Shown here: positions 60,732-64,000 of the stretch, one piece after another
Layout of the letters: the number at the start of each line of letters is the position of its first letter
Position numbering within the stretch: the first letter of the stretch is position 1
Source of the DNA: an uncultured Prevotellaceae bacterium
GTDB taxonomy: Bacteria > Bacteroidota > Bacteroidia > Bacteroidales > Muribaculaceae
Reading direction: 5' to 3'
DNA: 64,000 nt
Assembly: GCA_905207705.1 (NCBI GenBank)
Contig: CAJLMA010000009.1
Span: 8,264-72,263 of the forward strand
Program-made: the position numbers and the translations under genes
The notes under the pieces: model-generated
The model's database searches: none
What the model was told of the DNA's origin: nothing
What the model saw: only the letters and a program-made list of their open reading frames with translations

Positions 60732-62054
60732 ATGGAATTACAAGGAACAAAAGCTATATCGCTTCATGAGTTTAATAATCGCATAAAGCGGTTGCTTACC
60801 AATTCATTGGTGCAGAACTGCTGGATTGTGGCCGACTTGAGCGACGTGGCATTTCGTGGAGGCCATTGCTATCTTGAGCTTGTCGAGAAAAATGCGACAG
60901 GAGCCACGGTGGCCAAAGTCAGGGGCATAATATGGGCGAGTCGTGTGCATGAGATAAGGGCAAAGTTCCTCGCTGCGACAGGTCAAGACTTGAAAAGCGG
61001 GCTTAAGGTGATGGTGGAGGCAAGCGTGAATTATCACGAGCAATATGGGTTGTCGGTAATCATAACCGACATAGACCCTTCCTACACGCTTGGCGACATG
61101 GAGCGGCTGCGACGCGAGATACTGGCGCGCTTGAAGCAAGAAGGGATATTGGACATGAACAAGCAGTTGCCGTTGCCGTCGTTGATGCAGCGCATAGCAG
61201 TCGTGTCGGCTCCCGGTGCGGCCGGTTATGGCGATTTCATGAACCAGTTGCATAACAATGCATACGGATTGAAGTATTACACATGCCTGTTTCCGGCAAC
61301 GATGCAAGGAGCTTACACAGCCTCGACGATACTCGCAGCGTTGGATCGCATAAATGACAACCTTGATGTGTTTGATTGCGTCGTAATCATAAGAGGAGGC
61401 GGTTCGACATCCGATTTGAATTCGTTCGACGACTACACGCTTGCCTCGCATGTGGCGCAGTTCCCGTTGCCCGTGATTGTCGGCATAGGCCATGACAGGG
61501 ACGTGACGGTTCTTGACTATGTGGCTGGAGTGAGGGTGAAGACCCCGACTGCGGCTGCCGAGTGGCTGATAGGGCGAGGAGTAGGGGAACTTGACAGAAT
61601 TTCGGGCTATGCCGACGTAATAGCCAGATTGGCAAATGAATATGTTAACAGCGCGACGCAGCAATTAAGCTATTATTCAGGCAACATACCGCTGCTTGTG
61701 ACCAACAAACTTTCATCGAGCATGTCAAGACTTGAATCGATATTGCGGACGCTCCCTGTTGCCGTTCATGGCCGCATAGTGGGGTCGGGCGAGAGGCTGA
61801 AGTCTTTCGGACAGGCCATATTGCAGGCCGAGAAGCAGGTAATGGCAAGAGAACGGCAGCGTGTAGACACGTTGCATGACAAAGTGGAGATATTGTCGCC
61901 GATGTCAACTTTGCGTCGAGGTTATTCAATAGTGAGAATCAATGGCAATGCGGTTGCAAAGGTTGGAAATTTGAGAAAAGGAGATAAGGTGTCGGTACGG
62001 CTTGCCGACGGCTCGTTTGGTTCGACAATTGACGAAATTGCAGAGAATAAATAA
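60732..62054 (+). CDS. xseA: Exodeoxyribonuclease VII large subunit
   Basis: Degrades single-stranded DNA with XseB. The 440-residue protein has the N-terminal OB fold (LVQNCWIVADLSDVAFRGGHCYLELVEK), the catalytic region with RIAVVSAPGAAGYGDFMNQL, VIIRGGGSTSDLNSFDDYTLA and GIGHDRDVTVLDYVAGVRVKTPTAAAE, and the long helical arm. Length is near the family norm. xseB follows 32 bp downstream. Confidence 0.96.
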   Translation: MELQGTKAISLHEFNNRIKRLLTNSLVQNCWIVADLSDVAFRGGHCYLELVEKNATGATVAKVRGIIWASRVHEIRAKFLAATGQDLKSGLKVMVEASVNYHEQYGLSVIITDIDPSYTLGDMERLRREILARLKQEGILDMNKQLPLPSLMQRIAVVSAPGAAGYGDFMNQLHNNAYGLKYYTCLFPATMQGAYTASTILAALDRINDNLDVFDCVVIIRGGGSTSDLNSFDDYTLASHVAQFPLPVIVGIGHDRDVTVLDYVAGVRVKTPTAAAEWLIGRGVGELDRISGYADVIARLANEYVNSATQQLSYYSGNIPLLVTNKLSSSMSRLESILRTLPVAVHGRIVGSGERLKSFGQAILQAEKQVMARERQRVDTLHDKVEILSPMSTLRRGYSIVRINGNAVAKVGNLRKGDKVSVRLADGSFGSTIDEIAENK

Positions 62055-62086
62055 AGGAATGAAACAATAATATCATATCAATTTTT

Positions 62087-62299
62087 ATGGAAGAAGAGAA
62101 GAAAATGACTTATTCGGCTGCAATTGCCGAATTGGAGAAAATAGTAAGGGAGATGCAGAGCGACTCGTGCAGCATCGACAACCTGTCGGCGCTCACTTCA
62201 CGTTCGTTGGAGTTGCTAAAGTTTTGCAAGTCGAAATTGCAGGCTACCGACGAAGAGTTGAAAAAAATCCTTGCCGAGATAGAATCTTCGCAACAGTAA
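62087..62299 (+). CDS. xseB: Exodeoxyribonuclease VII small subunit
   Basis: A 70-residue helical protein (TYSAAIAELEKIVREMQSD, LTSRSLELLKFCKSKL) with the XseB pattern. It binds along the XseA arm in several copies. The 180-bp gap that follows has no clear gene; only a weak promoter-like TATATTCG near 62447 is seen before the recombinase. Confidence 0.94.
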   Translation: MEEEKKMTYSAAIAELEKIVREMQSDSCSIDNLSALTSRSLELLKFCKSKLQATDEELKKILAEIESSQQ

Positions 62300-62479
62300 G
62301 TTTTATCTGTCGTATTACAGTTGTTTGTGCGGCTCGAGTTTTATTTGCGTGGATTGGTGTGTAGCGACTTGTTTAATGCCGGTTAATAATCAAAAAAACA
62401 AGAGAAAAAACGCGGTTAAATTTTGGATTGGTTGAAATAAATTCTTATATTCGTACCAAAGCAATGAAAATAACCCGAT

Positions 62480-63400
62480 ATGAAGCTCGTGGATGACTTT
62501 CTAAAGTATATGCGGTATGAGTTGAATCTTTCAGCTTGTACCGTTTCGGCTTATAGGCAAGACTTGAAGCAGCTTCAACAGTTTTTGTCGCCCGATGAAG
62601 AAGACTTTGACCCGATAAGTGTTACGACAAATGATTTAAGGGCTTGGGTCGTCGATTTGGACACACATGGCATAAAAGCTCGTTCTATAAGAAGGAAAGA
62701 GCAGGCTGCAAGGGCGTTTTTCAGGTTCTTGGTGAAGCGAGGGCTTGTAAAGGCCAATCCTGCCGCCGAGCTTGAACTTGCCAAGTTCAAGAAGCCTCTT
62801 CCATCTTATGTCAGGGTGGAAGTGATGGATGAATTGCTTGATAGCGACGTAGACGAGACCGATTTCAAGGCTGTACGCGACAGGCTGATTGTTATGATGC
62901 TGTATGAAACCGGTATTAGACGGGCCGAGCTGATTGGATTGAAAGACGTGGATGTCGATGTGGCTAAGCAAGAACTGAAAGTATTGGGAAAGCGAAACAA
63001 GGAACGAGTGGTGCCGTTTGGCCGGGAACTTGCCGATGCGATAGAGGCTTATCGCCGGTTGAGAATGGAAACTACCGGGCTTGAAAGACCAGAGAGGTTC
63101 TTTGTGAGAGAAAACGGGGATGAATTGTATGCGTCGCTTGTGTACAAGGTGGTGCATGACCGGTTGGCGGCAGCGGGTAGCGGCCGGAAGTTGAGTCCGC
63201 ATGTGTTGAGGCATACGTTTGCTTCGGCCATGCTCAACAACGGGGCTGAGCTGAACAGCGTAAAGGAGCTGCTGGGTCATGAATCGCTCGCAGCAACGCA
63301 AGTTTATACTCATATCACATTTAGTGAACTTAAAACTAATTACAAACATGCCCATCCCAGGGCTCTAAAAAAGGAGGTACATTATGGAAGTAAAGATTAA
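62480..63400 (+). CDS. Tyrosine recombinase, XerC/XerD family
   Basis: A 306-residue site-specific recombinase with a SAM-like N-terminal DNA-binding domain (FLKYMRYELNLSACTVSAYRQDL) and catalytic residues R147 (TGIRRAE), H241 and R244 (HVLRHTF), H267 (LGHESL) and Y276 (TQVYTH). Its length and context beside hpf, not beside a mobile element, suggest a chromosomal dimer-resolution Xer protein rather than an integrase. The end overlaps hpf by 17 bp. Confidence 0.9.
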   Translation: MKLVDDFLKYMRYELNLSACTVSAYRQDLKQLQQFLSPDEEDFDPISVTTNDLRAWVVDLDTHGIKARSIRRKEQAARAFFRFLVKRGLVKANPAAELELAKFKKPLPSYVRVEVMDELLDSDVDETDFKAVRDRLIVMMLYETGIRRAELIGLKDVDVDVAKQELKVLGKRNKERVVPFGRELADAIEAYRRLRMETTGLERPERFFVRENGDELYASLVYKVVHDRLAAAGSGRKLSPHVLRHTFASAMLNNGAELNSVKELLGHESLAATQVYTHITFSELKTNYKHAHPRALKKEVHYGSKD

Positions 63401-63677
63401 ATCTATTCATTTTGACGCAACGGTTAAACTTGAAGAGTTCATCAATAAAAAAGCCCAAAAACTTGCACGTCGTCACGAAGAGGTGACAGAATTCAATGTG
63501 ACATTAAAGGTTGTCAAGCCGGAGACTTCAATGAACAAGGAAGCCGGGATAAAATTGACTATACCTAATAGTGAGGACTTGTTTGCCTCGAAGATTGCCG
63601 ACACGTTTGAAGAAGCTGTGGATTTGTGTCTTGACGCATTGGAACGCCAGCTTGAGAAACTTGACAAGAACAAATAA
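63384..63677 (+). CDS. hpf: Ribosome hibernation promoting factor (HPF/RaiA family, short form)
   Basis: A 97-residue protein (MEVKIKSIHFDATVKLEEFINKKAQKL) with the beta-alpha-beta3-alpha fold and VTEFNVTLKVV. It is the short form, lacking the C-terminal dimerisation domain of long HPF. It starts within the 3' end of the recombinase gene at a GGAGGT-like Shine-Dalgarno (AAAAAAGGAGGTAC before ATG 63384), one of the few perfect ones in the window. Confidence 0.92.
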   Translation: MEVKIKSIHFDATVKLEEFINKKAQKLARRHEEVTEFNVTLKVVKPETSMNKEAGIKLTIPNSEDLFASKIADTFEEAVDLCLDALERQLEKLDKNK

Positions 63678-63707
63678 CGCACGTTAGTCTCTAAACTAAA
63701 TATTGAT

Positions 63708-63760
63708 AAAGGGCAGCGGCGCAGTTAAAACTTGATATAATTGCATCGTTGCCCTTTTTT
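63708..63760 (+). terminator. Terminator after hpf
   Basis: AAAGGGCA-CG pairs with CG-TGCCCTTT around a long loop, followed by TTTTTT (63755-63760). Confidence 0.8.
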
Positions 63761-63861
63761 ATCTGTTGTAAAACAGCTTATTACCCTCGCCTTTAGTGCG
63801 CATATGTATTGTGGAATGAAAGATAAGAACAAAATATTTTTGAAAAATAGTTCGCAAATAT

Positions 63862-63946
63862 TTTGTGGTTAAAAAAATATGCGTAACTTTGCAACCGCTT
63901 TCCGCTCCCAACTTCTGTGATGAAGCGGATGGCAAAACAAGGAAAT
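63862..63946 (+). promoter_or_regulatory. Promoter and leader of the tRNA-Thr transcript
   Basis: TTTG 63862-63865 and TAACTTTG 63884-63891 with 18-bp spacing. The ~50-nt leader contains a TCCGCT/AGCGGA hairpin before the tRNA. Confidence 0.65.
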
Positions 63947-64000
63947 GCCTCTTTAGCTCAGTTGGCCAGAGCACGTGATTTGTAATCTCGGGGTCGTTGG
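63947..64000 (+). tRNA. tRNA-Thr (anticodon TGT), 3' end outside the window
   Basis: The sequence starts GCCTCTTTAGCTCAGTTGG (acceptor arm, D arm) and has an anticodon loop TTTGTAA, giving TGT for threonine, then the beginning of the variable and T arms. About 54 of ~74 nt are inside the window. In many Bacteroidales this tRNA opens the tuf-secE-nusG-rplK region, which may follow. Confidence 0.9.

Noticed and set aside
60804..61664. A 286-codon minus-strand frame inside xseA
   Set aside because: Shadow of a conserved gene; histidine- and serine-rich translation without motifs.
62480..63400. Phage or element integrase
   Set aside because: The recombinase overlaps hpf and lies among housekeeping genes with no attachment repeats or cargo, so a chromosomal Xer role fits better.
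1..64000. CRISPR arrays, insertion sequences, prophage or conjugative modules
   Set aside because: No regularly spaced repeats, transposase motifs, terminal inverted repeats with target duplications or phage structural genes were seen on either strand.

Overview
This 64 kb window looks like chromosomal DNA of a Bacteroidales bacterium, possibly a Muribaculaceae-type gut lineage; the family-level placement is a guess from gene content. The order is supported by the promoters, most of which follow the Bacteroidetes pattern TTTG-N(18-21)-TAnnTTTG, by sparse Shine-Dalgarno sequences, by a gliding/PorSS-type type IX secretion system (T9SS), and by DUF3256 and PCMD-domain proteins. Gene order is mostly housekeeping-like, with several accessory modules.

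Layout. 1-2.6 kb: a Crp/Fnr-type regulator (cut by the window edge) divergent from an SMR (Gdx/SugE-like) and an MFS exporter, then a 51-residue YqaE/Pmp3 protein. 2.7-5.9 kb: a YitT-family protein and a convergent type II restriction-modification pair. 6.0-7.4 kb: enolase. 7.5-14.5 kb: a sulfate-activation and sulfonation operon (SLC13 permease, cysC, cysD, cysN, sulfotransferase, secreted PCMD protein). 14.6-17.3 kb: recO, an RsmI-like methylase and a metallo-hydrolase. 17.3-17.7 kb: two hairpin-terminated transcription units upstream of a frameshifted MATE transporter. 19.1-22.9 kb: cobalamin adenosyltransferase, a PP-loop ATPase, Xaa-Pro aminopeptidase and a gamma-carbonic-anhydrase-like protein. 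24 kb: rpsU with a long structured leader. 26.3-33.3 kb: the T9SS core on the minus strand (porT, porP, gldK, gldL, gldM, gldN in transcription order). 34-35 kb: a PerR-like regulator and a reverse rubrerythrin. 35.3-44.7 kb: DEAD-box helicase, DUF3256, eIF1-like protein, an AddA-like helicase-nuclease, argS and a BI-1 protein. 44.9-51.3 kb: rex, a degenerate FAH-fold protein, porU, porV and ispF. 51.5-52.2 kb: rplU-rpmA. 52.3-56.8 kb: a MarR/TolC/EmrA/EmrB drug-efflux operon. The end holds a C69 dipeptidase and phosphopantetheinyl transferase, ychF, xseAB, a Xer recombinase, hpf and the start of tRNA-Thr.

How the parts fit. The sulfonation operon has what is needed to import sulfate, make PAPS and transfer the sulfonate, but none of the reductive steps to sulfide, so sulfonated products are a more likely output than cysteine. 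Two separated T9SS loci supply the trans-envelope motor, the ring complex and the sortase with its shuttle. PerR with rubrerythrin, and Rex, handle oxidant and redox signals as expected of an anaerobe.

The most unusual things seen are four copies of a roughly 75-bp inverted-repeat element that carries a promoter, the rpsU leader with a short upstream ORF and an orphan strong Shine-Dalgarno sequence, the two small transcription units at 17.3-17.6 kb, a FAH-fold protein that seems to have lost its metal ligands, and the sulfonation operon. No CRISPR array, insertion sequence, integron or prophage was recognised.
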